Of a DNA stretch of 64,000 nucleotides, positions 36,955 through 46,397 are shown in pieces. Made by a program: the position numbers and the translations under genes. Position 1 is the first letter of the stretch, and each line of letters begins with the position of its first letter. Below the pieces are notes generated by a model. That model searched no databases and had not been told where the DNA came from. It worked only from the letters and a program-made list of their open reading frames with translations. Origin of the DNA: Pandoraea pneumonica (GTDB taxonomy: Bacteria > Pseudomonadota > Gammaproteobacteria > Burkholderiales > Burkholderiaceae). Location: assembly GCF_902459645.1 (NCBI RefSeq), contig NZ_CABPSK010000004.1:124001-188000 (forward strand). The letters are read 5' to 3'.

Positions 36955-37794
36955 TCAAGGACACGGCTCTTCGCCGTTCTGGCCATTCATCGAACATCCA
37001 CCGCCTGCGCCGACATTGCCCGGGCCGCCGAACGCGGAAAGCCCGCCGCCGCCCGCTGCACCGCCCAAGCCGCGCCCGCCAGGACCGGAAACCCCGCCGC
37101 CGCCACTTGAGCTAGCCGCACCAATGCCGCCACTGGAGCTGCCGCCGCTCGAACTGCCACCGCTAGAGCCGCCCAGACCGGAGCTGCTGCCACCGGAACT
37201 GCTACCGCCCAAACCGGAGCTGCTGCCGCCCGAGCTACTGCCACCCAAGCCGGAACTGCTGCCTGAACCGCTGCTGCCCGAGCTACTGCCCGAGCCGCTG
37301 CTGCCCGAACTGCTGCCGGATCCACTACTGCCCGAGCTGCTGCCCGAACCGCTGCTACCGGAACTGCTGCCTGAGCTACTGCTGCCGGAGCTACTTCCCG
37401 AACTGCTGCTTCCCGAGCTACTGCCCGAACTGCTACTGCCGGAACTGCTCCCAGAACTGCTGCTGCCCGAGCTACTTCCGGAGCTACTGCTACCGGAACT
37501 GCTCCCAGAGCTACTACTGCCGGAGCTACTGCCATGACTGCCGCATCCGCAACCGGCACCGATGCCAATGCCGACGCCCGTGCCTGCGCCATTGCCAGTC
37601 CCCGAGCCGCCGAATCCGCCGAGACCGGCAAAGCCACCGCTCCCGATGCCGCCGACGCCGCCGCCGAAACCGATGCCGCCGCCTCCGCCGCGCCCACCGC
37701 CACCGCCACCGGCAGCCTGGGTTGCATTGATCGCTACGCCGCAGAGCATTAATGCCGCTGCCGCACCTATGAATGTCGCCTTGAACCGGTTCAT
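36955..37794 (-). CDS. Secreted Gly/Ser-rich repetitive protein
   Basis: A 279-residue low-complexity protein. A signal peptide (MNRFKATFIGAAAALMLCGV..., cleavage near NATQA) is followed by a glycine-rich region (about residues 28-85). Tandem 9-residue units come next: SSSGSSSSG about six times, then SSSGSSGSG about four times, then SSSGLGGSSSGG-type units. A non-repetitive tail follows (GGGCSMNGQNGEEPCP) with two Cys. The signal peptide and GGAGGGG ribosome site before the ATG at 37794, plus the terminator beyond, indicate a real gene. The opposite strand reads as a Leu/Pro-rich open frame, which is a shadow. It could be an extracellular matrix or adhesin-like protein. Function unknown. Confidence 0.72.
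   Translation of the reverse strand: MNRFKATFIGAAAALMLCGVAINATQAAGGGGGGRGGGGGIGFGGGVGGIGSGGFAGLGGFGGSGTGNGAGTGVGIGIGAGCGCGSHGSSSGSSSSGSSSGSSSSGSSSGSSSSGSSSGSSSSGSSSGSSSSGSSSGSSSSGSSSGSSGSGSSSGSSGSGSSSGSSGSGSSSGSSGSGSSSGLGGSSSGGSSSGLGGSSSGGSSSGLGGSSGGSSSGGSSSGGIGAASSSGGGGVSGPGGRGLGGAAGGGGLSAFGGPGNVGAGGGCSMNGQNGEEPCP
37170..37530. repeat. Degenerate 27-base tandem repeats inside the Gly/Ser-rich gene
   Basis: Each 27-base unit encodes nine residues (SSSG plus SSSSG or SSGSG). About ten copies can be seen before the array changes to 36-base units. Copies differ mostly at synonymous positions. Confidence 0.75.
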
Positions 37795-38227
37795 GGTCCC
37801 CTCCCCGCGCACGCGCACGACTCACTTCGGAACACACCGGACCCCGCCAAAAGGTCCGGCATTACGGCGTGAGCGCATCGTCGAAAAACGCGGGCAATAG
37901 TGGGCCGCCCCGGGCACGTATGCACAGGAACCCCTTGCCAACTGTCTGCGGAAATCCGGGTTGGCGCTTCGCCATACACGATTTGTGTACGCGAATTCCG
38001 TGCCAGCGAACTCAACCCATTGATTTATAAGGAACTAATAATTCGATTTGCGAGACATCGGGGGTCGGGGTGTCGAAAATGTATCGTTCATGAAACGCTT
38101 ACAACGGACACCCCATCCGATTTGGCGGGTTTTGCGGCCATGTTTTCGCATGAGATCCGCATGAATACTGCATTAGCGCCGCATGACGGCCAGATGGCGC
38201 CGCTTCGCAGCAAGCGATACGTCGCGC
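37795..38227. other. 433-base intergenic region
   Basis: It separates the Gly/Ser-rich gene from the GlxA-type regulator gene. It is AT-richer at about 38010-38060 and probably contains the promoter of the Gly/Ser-rich gene. I see no gene or structured element that I can support. Confidence 0.4.
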
Positions 38228-39175
38228 TCAAGCCCGCACGCGCTCGCGGGCCTCGCGTAACAGCGCCTGCGGCGGCTTGCCCAGCGTGCGCACGAAGGCA
38301 CGGCGCATACGCTCCTCGTCACCGAAGCCGGTAATGTCCGCCACCCGCGCGATCGAGGCTTCGCCGTGTTCCAGCAACGCCTGCGCCGCTTCGAGCCTGA
38401 GCTTCTCGATGGCCTTCGCCGGGGTGAGCCCGGTCTGCAACGTGAATTCACGACTGAAATGGCGCGCACTCCAATGCACATGCGCCGCGAGTTGCTCCAC
38501 CGATAACGGTTCTCTCAAATGCTCTCGGGCATAAGCGAGCGCGGTACGCACCCGATCGGAATTCGGCTCCAGTGTCGACAGCGTGGAGAACTGCGACTGC
38601 CCGCCCGTGCGCCGGTAGTGCACCACCAATTGACGCGACGCCTCGCGTGCAACGTCGCCGCCATAATCGGCTTCGACCAAGGCCAGTGCCAGATCGACAC
38701 CTGCCGTCATGCCCGCCGACGTCCACACCTCGCCATCGTTGATGAAAATACGGTCTTCTTCGACGATCACGTCAGGGTAGGTTTGCTGCAACGCGTGGGC
38801 TTGCCCCCAATGCGTGGTGGCGCGGCGACCGTCGAGCAGCCCCGTTTCGGCCAGCACGAACGCCCCGGAGCAAATGCTCGCCATGCGGCGCATGCGCGGC
38901 GCGACACGCCGCAACGCCGTCACCAATGCTGGCTCGGTCGGCATCACCACGGTCGCGCCCGCAACCAACAGCGTGTCGAAGCGCCGCCGCCCGATGGCCT
39001 CCGTCGCCACAGAAATCCCTGCCGAATCGCGTACCAGTCCGCCCGCCACCGACACGATGCTCACGTCGTAGAGCGGTTCGTCACGCCCGAAGCTCGCAAT
39101 TTCGAAGACCGACATCGCGGCGAGCGAAATCATCTGGAAACCCGGATACACCACCAACCCGATACGTAACGCCAT
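38228..39175 (-). CDS. GlxA-type AraC-family regulator with DJ-1/PfpI domain
   Basis: A 315-residue protein with an N-terminal DJ-1/PfpI (type 1 glutamine amidotransferase-like) domain (about residues 1-170: LRIGLVVYPGFQMISLAAMS, MASICSGAFVLAETGLLDGR) and a C-terminal AraC HTH pair (about residues 210-310: LSVEQLAAHVHWSARHFSRE, ITGFGDEERMRRAFVRTLGK). The ICSGA Cys sits at the nucleophile position, although in these regulators it is thought to sense rather than catalyse. The ATG at 39175 starts the domain directly. It is divergent from the SDR gene at 39406 and may control it; its own target is unproven. Confidence 0.9.
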   Translation of the reverse strand: MALRIGLVVYPGFQMISLAAMSVFEIASFGRDEPLYDVSIVSVAGGLVRDSAGISVATEAIGRRRFDTLLVAGATVVMPTEPALVTALRRVAPRMRRMASICSGAFVLAETGLLDGRRATTHWGQAHALQQTYPDVIVEEDRIFINDGEVWTSAGMTAGVDLALALVEADYGGDVAREASRQLVVHYRRTGGQSQFSTLSTLEPNSDRVRTALAYAREHLREPLSVEQLAAHVHWSARHFSREFTLQTGLTPAKAIEKLRLEAAQALLEHGEASIARVADITGFGDEERMRRAFVRTLGKPPQALLREARERVRA

Positions 39176-39405
39176 GGCTGAAAAGGTGCCGGACACACGC
39201 CGGCGACGGAGATTGCGATGCTTTCGATTCTAGTCGGCACCGCGAATGGGCGTCGGACAAGAATGTCCTGAAAAGTGGTTCTCCTGTCATTTGAGACAAC
39301 GGCGATCGCGTCCACACTGAAGCCATTGATCCGGACCCGCAACTCACCGAATCAACGCATTCACCGTATTGCTCACTTATTGCTCACGTAAACAGGAAAT
39401 TCGCC

Positions 39406-40251
39406 ATGTCTTCCACTTCGACTCACGCTCACGTGCAAACGACCTCACACACCCCGGGCACCGCGCTGATTACCGGCGCGTCGTCGGGTATCGGGGCGAT
39501 CTACGCCGACCGGCTCGCGCGTCGCGGTCACGATCTGATTCTCGTCGCCCGCAGCACCGACCGCTTGCAGGCCGTCGCGCAACGCATTCAGGCCGAGACC
39601 GGCCGCCGCGTCGACATCGTCACCGCCGACCTCGGCACTCGCGAAGGACAGGCACAAGTCGAAGCCCGCCTGCGTGAAGACGCCCGCATCGACACGCTCG
39701 TCAACAACGCCGGGTTCGGCGCCGTGGCGCCGCTGCTCCAAGCCGACGTCGAACAGATGAATGCCATGATCGACCTCAACGTCACCGCCCTCACCCGCCT
39801 GACCTATGCGGCGGTGCCGGGCTTTGTCGCTCGCGGGCACGGCACGATCATCAACATTTCGTCGATCGTGGCCATTGCGCCGGAATTGCTCAACGGCGTC
39901 TACGGCGCGAGCAAGGCGTTCGTGCTCACGCTATCGCAGTCGCTGCACCACGAACTCGCCGATAAGGGCGTGCGCGTGCAGGCCGTGCTGCCGGGGGCAA
40001 CGGTCACCGAGTTCTGGGATGTGGCGGGCAAGCCGCACGGGGAGTTGCCGCAGGAATGGCTGATGTCGTCGCAAGACATGGTCGATGCGGCGCTCGCCGG
40101 GCTGGACCAAGGCGAAATCGTCACCATTCCGCCACTGCAAGACGGTGAGCAATGGAACGCGCACGAAGCGTCGCGCCAAAAGCTGTCACAACAGTTGGGG
40201 AACGGCACACCGGGGGCGCGTTACGGCGTGAAGTCCGCTAAGGCGGCCTAA
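39406..40251 (+). CDS. Short-chain dehydrogenase/reductase (SDR)
   Basis: A 281-residue classical SDR. The cofactor motif is TALITGASSGIGAIYADRLA; NNAGFG and the active-site Ser in INISSIVAIAPEL follow, then YGASKAFVLTLSQS (YxxxK). It is an NAD(P)-dependent oxidoreductase; the substrate is unknown. AGGAAA precedes the ATG. It lies divergent from the GlxA-type regulator, which may sense its substrate. Confidence 0.9.
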   Translation: MSSTSTHAHVQTTSHTPGTALITGASSGIGAIYADRLARRGHDLILVARSTDRLQAVAQRIQAETGRRVDIVTADLGTREGQAQVEARLREDARIDTLVNNAGFGAVAPLLQADVEQMNAMIDLNVTALTRLTYAAVPGFVARGHGTIINISSIVAIAPELLNGVYGASKAFVLTLSQSLHHELADKGVRVQAVLPGATVTEFWDVAGKPHGELPQEWLMSSQDMVDAALAGLDQGEIVTIPPLQDGEQWNAHEASRQKLSQQLGNGTPGARYGVKSAKAA

Positions 40252-40274
40252 TCGTCTAAGGCGGCTCGGGCGAC

Positions 40275-41231
40275 CTAAGCCGCCTCGATCAACTCCGCCG
40301 ACGACTCGCGCAGGCAGGCGGCAAAGAGTTGCGCGGCGGGCGTCGTGGTGTCTTCGCGCCAGTAAAGAATGGCCTCACCTAAGGGCGCCAACGGCGGCAG
40401 CAGCAATACCCGCATGCTGCCCCGTTGCACATAACGCCGGGCGAGCGAGAGCGGCAGAATCGACACGAAATCGCCGCCGCGTAGCAACGACAGATTCAAC
40501 GCCAGCGAACTCGACTCGATGGCCGGATGCTGCAACGTCACGCCGTGTTCGCCCAGAATCTCCACCATCGTCGCGAACGCCGGTGAACCGCGCATCGGCG
40601 TAATCCAGCGCACGTCGTGCAGATCCTCCCAACTCACCGGCGTATCGGGGCCGCCCAACGCGTGACGCGCGCCGACGACGAACACAAACGGCTCGTGATG
40701 CAGTGCCTCATGGCGCATCACCGGCAAATGCCCCGTCACGCGATTACGCCCCAGCGCCAGATCGAGATTGCCCTCGTCCATCATCTTGAGCAAGCGGTCG
40801 AGGGTGGCTTCGACAAAGGAAAACGATGCCGTGGGCGCGCGGCGCGTGAACAACTCCACCGCGTGAGCGATGAGCGGCTGCGGAATCGTCACTACCGCGC
40901 CGAAACGCACGTGCCCGGCGGTGCCTGCCGTCAGCGCACTCACATCGCGCCGTGCGAGTTCGATCTGCCGCAAGATTTCCGTGCCCCGCTCCACGAGCAC
41001 GCGCCCGATCCCCGTAAGCTCCACGGCATTCCCGACCCGCTGCACGACCGGCGCGCCCAGCGCCTCTTCCACTTCCGCAATCTGCTTGGAGATGGCCGGT
41101 TGCGTGACATGAAACGCCGCCGCCACCCGTGTGACCTGCCGCAACTCACCCAGCGCCACAAGAATGCGCAAATGGCCCAGCTTCAGGCCGCTGCGAAAAA
41201 AGCGCTCGATGGTGTTGTCGGTCGTTGCCAT
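40275..41231 (-). CDS. LysR-family regulator (GbpR-like)
   Basis: A 318-residue LysR regulator. The HTH covers about residues 15-75 (LKLGHLRILVALGELRQVTR, VTQPAISKQIAEVEEALG). The effector-binding half has VRFGAVVTIPQPLIAHAVEL. N-terminal features (an extra leader before the HTH, KLGHLRILVAL) resemble GbpR-type regulators of sugar or sugar-acid genes. It is divergent from the MFS-SDR-IlvD-dehydrogenase operon, whose enzymes suggest sugar-acid catabolism, and is the obvious candidate controller. Confidence 0.85.
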   Translation of the reverse strand: MATTDNTIERFFRSGLKLGHLRILVALGELRQVTRVAAAFHVTQPAISKQIAEVEEALGAPVVQRVGNAVELTGIGRVLVERGTEILRQIELARRDVSALTAGTAGHVRFGAVVTIPQPLIAHAVELFTRRAPTASFSFVEATLDRLLKMMDEGNLDLALGRNRVTGHLPVMRHEALHHEPFVFVVGARHALGGPDTPVSWEDLHDVRWITPMRGSPAFATMVEILGEHGVTLQHPAIESSSLALNLSLLRGGDFVSILPLSLARRYVQRGSMRVLLLPPLAPLGEAILYWREDTTTPAAQLFAACLRESSAELIEAA

Positions 41232-41277
41232 GCCACAGGCCTCATAAGATGGGTGAGCGCCGACATCATAACCAAAC

Positions 41278-41332
41278 GGTAATGCCGCAGGGTGAAAGTG
41301 TGATTTGCGGCAACGCCGCCCCTGACATTACC
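41278..41332. promoter_or_regulatory. Possible LysR control element (long imperfect palindrome)
   Basis: Arms GGTAATG (41278-41284) and CATTACC (41326-41332) and inner CAGG/CCTG are complementary around a 41-base span. The element lies between lysR and the sugar-acid operon, where such regulators bind. No binding is shown. Confidence 0.3.
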
Positions 41333-41509
41333 CTTTGACCGAGCAACGTTGCCGTAGCAAGCGTTCGGTGGGATCAAAGCAAGAAAAACAAATCTTGGGT
41401 GCTGCCCAGCACACCAATGCCGCCTTACCCCGCATAACCGAACACCCTCACGCCGCGCTGCCGAATAACTCGACGTGCCCTACGGCACGCATCCACGGAG
41501 ACAACATCC

Positions 41510-42820
41510 ATGAGCACGTCCCTGACCGGCGGCGCGAGCGCAGCCGTCGACCCGCTGCAACGCGACGCGTTGTACCGCAAGCTGACGTTACACATCATCC
41601 CGTTCCTCTTTCTCTCGTTCATCGTGGCCTATATCGACCGCGTGAACGTGAGCTTCGCGAAGCTGCAAATGCTCGCCGACTTGTCGCTCTCGGAGACGGT
41701 CTACGGCGCAGGCGCGGGGGTCTTCTTCCTCGGATATTTCATTTTTGAAGTGCCGAGCAACCTGATCATGCATCGGGTCGGCGCGCGCATGTGGATCGCC
41801 CGCATCATGGTCACGTGGTCGATCATCTCGTGCCTGACGATGTTCACGCAGGGGCCGGTGTCGTTCTATGTGCTGCGCTTTTTGCTCGGCGTGGCCGAAG
41901 CGGGGTTCTTCCCGGGCATCGTGCTCTACCTGTCGAAGTGGTTCCCGTCGAGCAAGCGCTCGCAGATCATCGCGCTGTTCATGGTTGCCATTCCGGTGTC
42001 GGGGGCCATTGGCGGCCCGCTGTCGGGCTGGATCATGCAGCAGTTCGGCGGCATGCACGGTCTGGCCGGCTGGCAGTGGCTGTTTCTGATCGAAGGCCTC
42101 GCCTCGCTCGTAGTCGGCATCGCGGCCTTCTTCGTACTGCAAGACCGCATCGAAACCGTGAAGTGGCTGTCTGCCGACGAGAAGCGTCTGCTCGCGGCCG
42201 ACCTGGCCGCCGATGACCGCACGCGCGCGCATCACAGCGTGCGGCAAGTGTTCGGCAGCGGCAAGGTGTGGATGCTCGGCTTGCTGTACTTCTGCATCGC
42301 CATGGGCAACTACGGGCTGGTGTTCTGGCTGCCGACGATGATTCGCGCCGCCGGGGTGGCTAACGTGGGCAATATCGGCCTGCTCTCGGCCGTGCCGTCG
42401 CTCATCAGCGCGGTCGCCATGATTCTGATCGCCCGCCATGCCGACCGCCGCAACGAGCGTCGCATTCACGTGGCCGTGTGCTGCTTGCTGGGCGCGGCAG
42501 GCATGCTCGCCTCGGTGCTGCTGGCACAACACCTGTGGTGGTCGATGGCCGCGCTGGTGGTCGCCGCTATCGGCATCAACTCGATTGCGCCGGTGTTCTG
42601 GGGCATTCCCACGGCGATGATGGGCGGCGCAGGCGCTGCGGCGGCCATCGCGCTCATCAATTCGACCGGCAACCTTGCGGGCTTCGCGAGCCCGTATGTC
42701 ATCGGCTTTCTCAAAGACAGTACCGGCCAGTTGCTGCCGGGCATGATCGTGCTGGCGTGTGCATTGGTGGCAGGCGCCATCCTTGTGCTGACGCTCAAGC
42801 CGCAACGGAGTCACGCATGA
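41510..42820 (+). CDS. MFS transporter, ACS family (sugar-acid/carboxylate)
   Basis: A 12-helix permease (436 residues) of the anion:cation symporter family. It has the typical VAYIDRVNVSFAKLQMLADL start and FEVPSNLIMHRVGARMWIAR (motif A region). FLLGVAEAGFFPGIVLYLSK is the ACS signature. Family members import hexonates, hexarates, phthalate and similar anions in symport with H+. GGAGA lies before the ATG at 41510. It overlaps the SDR gene by ATGA, so uptake and metabolism are co-expressed. Confidence 0.93.
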   Translation: MSTSLTGGASAAVDPLQRDALYRKLTLHIIPFLFLSFIVAYIDRVNVSFAKLQMLADLSLSETVYGAGAGVFFLGYFIFEVPSNLIMHRVGARMWIARIMVTWSIISCLTMFTQGPVSFYVLRFLLGVAEAGFFPGIVLYLSKWFPSSKRSQIIALFMVAIPVSGAIGGPLSGWIMQQFGGMHGLAGWQWLFLIEGLASLVVGIAAFFVLQDRIETVKWLSADEKRLLAADLAADDRTRAHHSVRQVFGSGKVWMLGLLYFCIAMGNYGLVFWLPTMIRAAGVANVGNIGLLSAVPSLISAVAMILIARHADRRNERRIHVAVCCLLGAAGMLASVLLAQHLWWSMAALVVAAIGINSIAPVFWGIPTAMMGGAGAAAAIALINSTGNLAGFASPYVIGFLKDSTGQLLPGMIVLACALVAGAILVLTLKPQRSHA

Positions 42821-43596
42821 GTTTTCCGGTTTGTCTCGTCACCGGTGCCGCCACCGGCATCGGTGCCGCTACCGCCCTGCGCTTTGCGCGCGATGGCTGG
42901 GGCGTGGCGATCAACAACTTCGACGACGGCACACGCGCCGATGCCGAGCGCGTGGCTGCCCAATGCCGTGAGGCGGGCGCGCAAACGCTCGTCATCGACG
43001 CCGATGTCGGCGACGACGGCGCGTGCCGCGGCATGGTGGAGCAGGTGGCCGCGCAGTGGGGCCGACTCGATGCGCTGGTCAACAGCGCAGGGACGACGCG
43101 CGTCATTCCGCATAGCGATCTAGAGGCCATCGACGCCGACGAGTTCGAGCGGATCTATCGCGTGAATCTCATCGGCATGTTTCAGATGACCCGCGCGGCA
43201 ACGCCGCTGCTGCGTGAGAGTTCGCGTCCGGGCCAATCGGCATCCGTCATCAACATTTCGTCGCTCGCGTCGCTCAACGGCACCGGGTCTTCGATTGCTT
43301 ACGCGGCGTCGAAAGGCGCGGTCAATTCGCTAACGTTGTCGCTCGCACGCAACCTCGCACCGCTGGTGCGGGTGAACGCGATTGCCCCGGGCATGGTCGA
43401 CGATGGCCTGCTGCGCCGCGTGCTTGGCGACGAGGCCTACGGGCGCGTGGTCGAGAGCATGCGCGAGAACGCGCCGCTCAAACGTGTGTCGCAACCGGCC
43501 GAAATTGCCGAACTGGCGTGGTTCCTCGCGGCACACGCGCCTGCGATGACCGGGCAGGTACTGGCGATCGAGAACGGGCTACTGCTCAACACATAA
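42817..43596 (+). CDS. SDR-family oxidoreductase in sugar-acid operon
   Basis: A 259-residue classical SDR with the cofactor motif [20 protein letters not shown], active-site Ser in [13 protein letters not shown] and [16 protein letters not shown]. The C-terminus ([16 protein letters not shown]) is typical of 3-ketoacyl reductase-like SDRs. It starts by overlapping the MFS stop (ATGA) and is followed by a dehydratase 40 bases later. It probably oxidises a sugar or sugar lactone/acid hydroxyl before dehydration; the substrate is unknown. Confidence 0.9.
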   Translation: MSFPVCLVTGAATGIGAATALRFARDGWGVAINNFDDGTRADAERVAAQCREAGAQTLVIDADVGDDGACRGMVEQVAAQWGRLDALVNSAGTTRVIPHSDLEAIDADEFERIYRVNLIGMFQMTRAATPLLRESSRPGQSASVINISSLASLNGTGSSIAYAASKGAVNSLTLSLARNLAPLVRVNAIAPGMVDDGLLRRVLGDEAYGRVVESMRENAPLKRVSQPAEIAELAWFLAAHAPAMTGQVLAIENGLLLNT

Positions 43597-43636
43597 CGCC
43601 ACACGAGCGCCGCCCCCACAGAACTACAGGATTCCC

Positions 43637-45376
43637 ATGACTGATCTGCACAAACACCGCTCGCGCACGGTCACCGAAGGTATTACGCGCACCCCGCACC
43701 GTGCCTTCCTGCGCGCCACCGGCCTCGACGACGAAGCCATCGCCAAACCGTTCGTCGCCATCGTCGACACTTTCGGCGAGAACACCCCCTGCTCGATGTC
43801 GCTCGGCCAGATTTCCGACAACGTGCGTCTAGGCGTCGCCGCAGGCGGCGGCGTGCCCATTCGCGGCTCCGCGATCTCGGTCTCGGACGGCACGTCGATG
43901 AACCATTCCGGCATGCGCTTCTCGCTGGTCTCGCGCGAGACCATTGCCGACAGCGTGGAATTGTTCGTGCGTGCGCATTGCTACGACGCGCTCGTCGGTG
44001 TGGCGGGTTGCGACAAGACACTGCCCGGCATTCTGATGGGCATGGTGCGCGTGAACGTGCCCGGCGTGTTCCTGTTCGGCGGCGCGATGCTGCCGGGCGT
44101 GGCACCCGACGGGTCGCAGGCCACGATTCTCACCGCCATCGAAGCGGTCGGCGCAGCCCAACGCGGCGATATGTCGCTCGACACTTTGCAGGGCATCGAG
44201 AAGCGCTGCACGCCCACGGCGGGTTCGTGTCCGGGGCAGTTCACGGCGAACACCATGGCGATGGTGGCCGAAGTGCTGGGGCTCGCCCCGCTCGGCTCGG
44301 CCATGGTGCCTGCCGTCTACAGCGAACGCATTGCCATTGCACGCCGCGCGGGCGAAAACGTGATGCGCGCTCTGCGCAACGGCGGTCCGCTGCCGCGCGA
44401 TCTGGTCACGCGCAAGAGCCTCGAGAATGCCTGTGCCGCGGTCGCGGCGACGGGTGGCTCGACCAACGCAATGCTGCATATTCCGGCGATTGCGCATGAA
44501 GCCGGTATTGAATTCACGCTCGACGATGTTTCCGAAGTGCTGGCCCGCACGCCGCTCATCGGCGATATGCAACCCGGTGGCCGTTATCTGGCCGTGGATT
44601 TGCATCACGTCGGCGGCGTGCCTGCGGTGCTTAATGCGCTGCTCGCGGGCGGCCACATTCATGGCGATACGCTCACGCAAAGCGGCGAGACGTTGGCAGA
44701 CGCCTTGCGCGCGTTCCCCGGCCCGGATGGCCGCGTGGTCAAACCGCATACCGAACCGCTCTCGCCGAACGCCGGGCTGGTCGTGCTGCGCGGCAATCTC
44801 GCCCCCGATGGCGCTGCACTGAAGACCGCCGGGCTCAAACAGTTGGTGTTCTCGGGCACCGCGCGCGTCTTCGAAACGGAAGAAGACTGCATGGCCGTCG
44901 TGGCGGCGGGCACGTACCGCGAAGGCGACGTGCTGGTGATTCGCAACGAAGGGCCGAAGGGTGGCCCCGGCATGCGCGAGATGTTGAGCGTGACGGCGGC
45001 CATTTACGGTCAAGGCATGGGCGAGAAGGTGGCGCTGCTCACCGACGGACGCTTCTCGGGCGCGACGCGCGGCATGTGTATCGGCTATGTCGGCCCGGAA
45101 GCGGCGGCGGGTGGACCGATCCGTTTGCTGCGCGATGGCGACCGCATCCACATCGACGCGATCAAGGGTAAGCTCGACGTCGAACTCTCCGACGACGAGT
45201 TGGCCGCACGGGCGGCCACCACCAAGCCGTTCGTGCGCGGCCGCCTAGGCGGTGTGCTCGAAAAGTACGAAGCCCTCGTGCGTCCGGCAAAGCTCGGTGC
45301 GGTGACGCACTCGGGCGCGGTGGACTGGCCTTACGAAGCGTCGATCGGGGAGACGCCAACCCACGCCAAGGAATAA
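43637..45376 (+). CDS. IlvD/Edd-family dehydratase
   Basis: A 579-residue Fe-S dehydratase of the IlvD/Edd superfamily, which removes water from dihydroxy acids such as aldonates. Candidate cluster cysteines lie in [27 protein letters not shown] and [15 protein letters not shown]. The N- and C-terminal blocks ([40 protein letters not shown]) are the family hallmarks. Its operon partners (MFS anion transporter, SDR, beta-hydroxyacid dehydrogenase) suggest a sugar-acid substrate rather than branched-chain amino acid synthesis. A dedicated ilvD role cannot be excluded from sequence alone. AGGA precedes the ATG. Confidence 0.88.
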   Translation: MTDLHKHRSRTVTEGITRTPHRAFLRATGLDDEAIAKPFVAIVDTFGENTPCSMSLGQISDNVRLGVAAGGGVPIRGSAISVSDGTSMNHSGMRFSLVSRETIADSVELFVRAHCYDALVGVAGCDKTLPGILMGMVRVNVPGVFLFGGAMLPGVAPDGSQATILTAIEAVGAAQRGDMSLDTLQGIEKRCTPTAGSCPGQFTANTMAMVAEVLGLAPLGSAMVPAVYSERIAIARRAGENVMRALRNGGPLPRDLVTRKSLENACAAVAATGGSTNAMLHIPAIAHEAGIEFTLDDVSEVLARTPLIGDMQPGGRYLAVDLHHVGGVPAVLNALLAGGHIHGDTLTQSGETLADALRAFPGPDGRVVKPHTEPLSPNAGLVVLRGNLAPDGAALKTAGLKQLVFSGTARVFETEEDCMAVVAAGTYREGDVLVIRNEGPKGGPGMREMLSVTAAIYGQGMGEKVALLTDGRFSGATRGMCIGYVGPEAAAGGPIRLLRDGDRIHIDAIKGKLDVELSDDELAARAATTKPFVRGRLGGVLEKYEALVRPAKLGAVTHSGAVDWPYEASIGETPTHAKE

Positions 45377-45379
45377 CGC

Positions 45380-46279
45380 ATGGAATCGAAATCTCCCCTC
45401 CGAGTCGGGTTTTGCGGCATCGGCCGCATGGGCGAACCGATGGTGCAGCGGCTGCTCGCCGCCGGGCACGACGTCGCGATCTGGAATCGCTCCGCATCGA
45501 AGCTAGCGGCCCTCACCACGGCAGGCGCGCACGCCAGCGACACGCCGCAGGCGCTCGGCGAGCGCGTTGACATTGCGCTGCTGTGTCTCGGCGACGGGTA
45601 TGCCGTGGAAGACGTGGTGTTTGGCGAGCATGGCCTCGTGCATGCCGCAAACCCGCCGCGCTATCTCGTCGATCACTCGACGCTGTCGCCCGCGCTCACA
45701 CGCTCGCTGGCAGCGCGCTGGACGGAAGCCACGGGGAACGTCTGGATCGATGCCCCCGTCTCCGGTGGCACAGGTGGCGCCGAAGCGGGCACGTTGGCGA
45801 TCATGGCGGGCGGTGAAGCCGCTGCCATCGACGCCGTGACACCGGTGCTGCGTGCGTTCTCAGCGCGCGTCACGCGCATGGGTGATGTGGGCGCGGGGCA
45901 AACCACCAAGCTCGCCAATCAGGCCATCGTTGCGACGACACTGGCGGGGCTGGCCGAAGCATTTGTCCTCGCCAAGCGCAGCGGCATCGATACCGGCGCG
46001 GTGCCTTCGGCATTGTTCGGCGGCTGGGCCGACTCGGTTCTGATGCAAACGCTGTGGCCGCGCATGGTCACGCCGCCCGAACATGCGACAGGCACAGTGC
46101 GGGTGATGCTCAAAGATTTGAATGCGATTGCCGAGTTGGCCGAGACGAGTGCGACGGTGCAGCGGGTACTGCCCGAAGTTCGCCGCCTGCTGCAAGACGC
46201 TGCGGATCGCGGCATGGCCGACGCCGATCTGTCGCAAATCTTCCGGATCGGTGAAGAAGAGAGTCAGGCCGCCAAGTAA
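45380..46279 (+). CDS. NAD(P)-dependent beta-hydroxyacid dehydrogenase (HIBADH/6PGDH-like)
   Basis: A 299-residue 3-hydroxyisobutyrate-dehydrogenase-type oxidoreductase. It starts RVGFCGIGRMGEPMVQRLLA (nucleotide motif GxGxxG) and has the substrate motif WIDAPVSGGTGGAEAGTLAI. The catalytic Lys lies in GAGQTTKLANQAIVATTLAG. It oxidises or reduces a beta-hydroxy acid such as tartronate semialdehyde or 2-hydroxy-3-oxo acids in the sugar-acid pathway. It begins three bases after the dehydratase stop, the last gene of the operon. A strong hairpin follows. Confidence 0.92.
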   Translation: MESKSPLRVGFCGIGRMGEPMVQRLLAAGHDVAIWNRSASKLAALTTAGAHASDTPQALGERVDIALLCLGDGYAVEDVVFGEHGLVHAANPPRYLVDHSTLSPALTRSLAARWTEATGNVWIDAPVSGGTGGAEAGTLAIMAGGEAAAIDAVTPVLRAFSARVTRMGDVGAGQTTKLANQAIVATTLAGLAEAFVLAKRSGIDTGAVPSALFGGWADSVLMQTLWPRMVTPPEHATGTVRVMLKDLNAIAELAETSATVQRVLPEVRRLLQDAADRGMADADLSQIFRIGEEESQAAK

Positions 46280-46312
46280 TGTGCGCGTTGATGTGATCGC
46301 TGCCTGAAATGA

Positions 46313-46358
46313 CTTGCGCCGCGCCGATTCGAGGGAATTCGAATCGGCGCGGCGCAAG
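46313..46358. terminator. 20-bp perfect hairpin between convergent operons
   Basis: A 20-base arm and its exact complement flank the loop GGGAAT. It lies between the sugar-acid operon and the DppA-like gene. There is no long T-run on either side, but the position and strength indicate a bidirectional 3'-end structure. Confidence 0.7.
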
Positions 46359-46397
46359 CGTCAATCAGCGCAGACGGCGCTGACAGCTTTCTTCGAC

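Noticed and set aside
36881-37537. Plus-strand open frame with repeated LLPEPLLPELLP
   Set aside because: It is the complement of the Ser/Gly repeats. The minus-strand frame has a signal peptide, ribosome site and terminator, so this one is the shadow.
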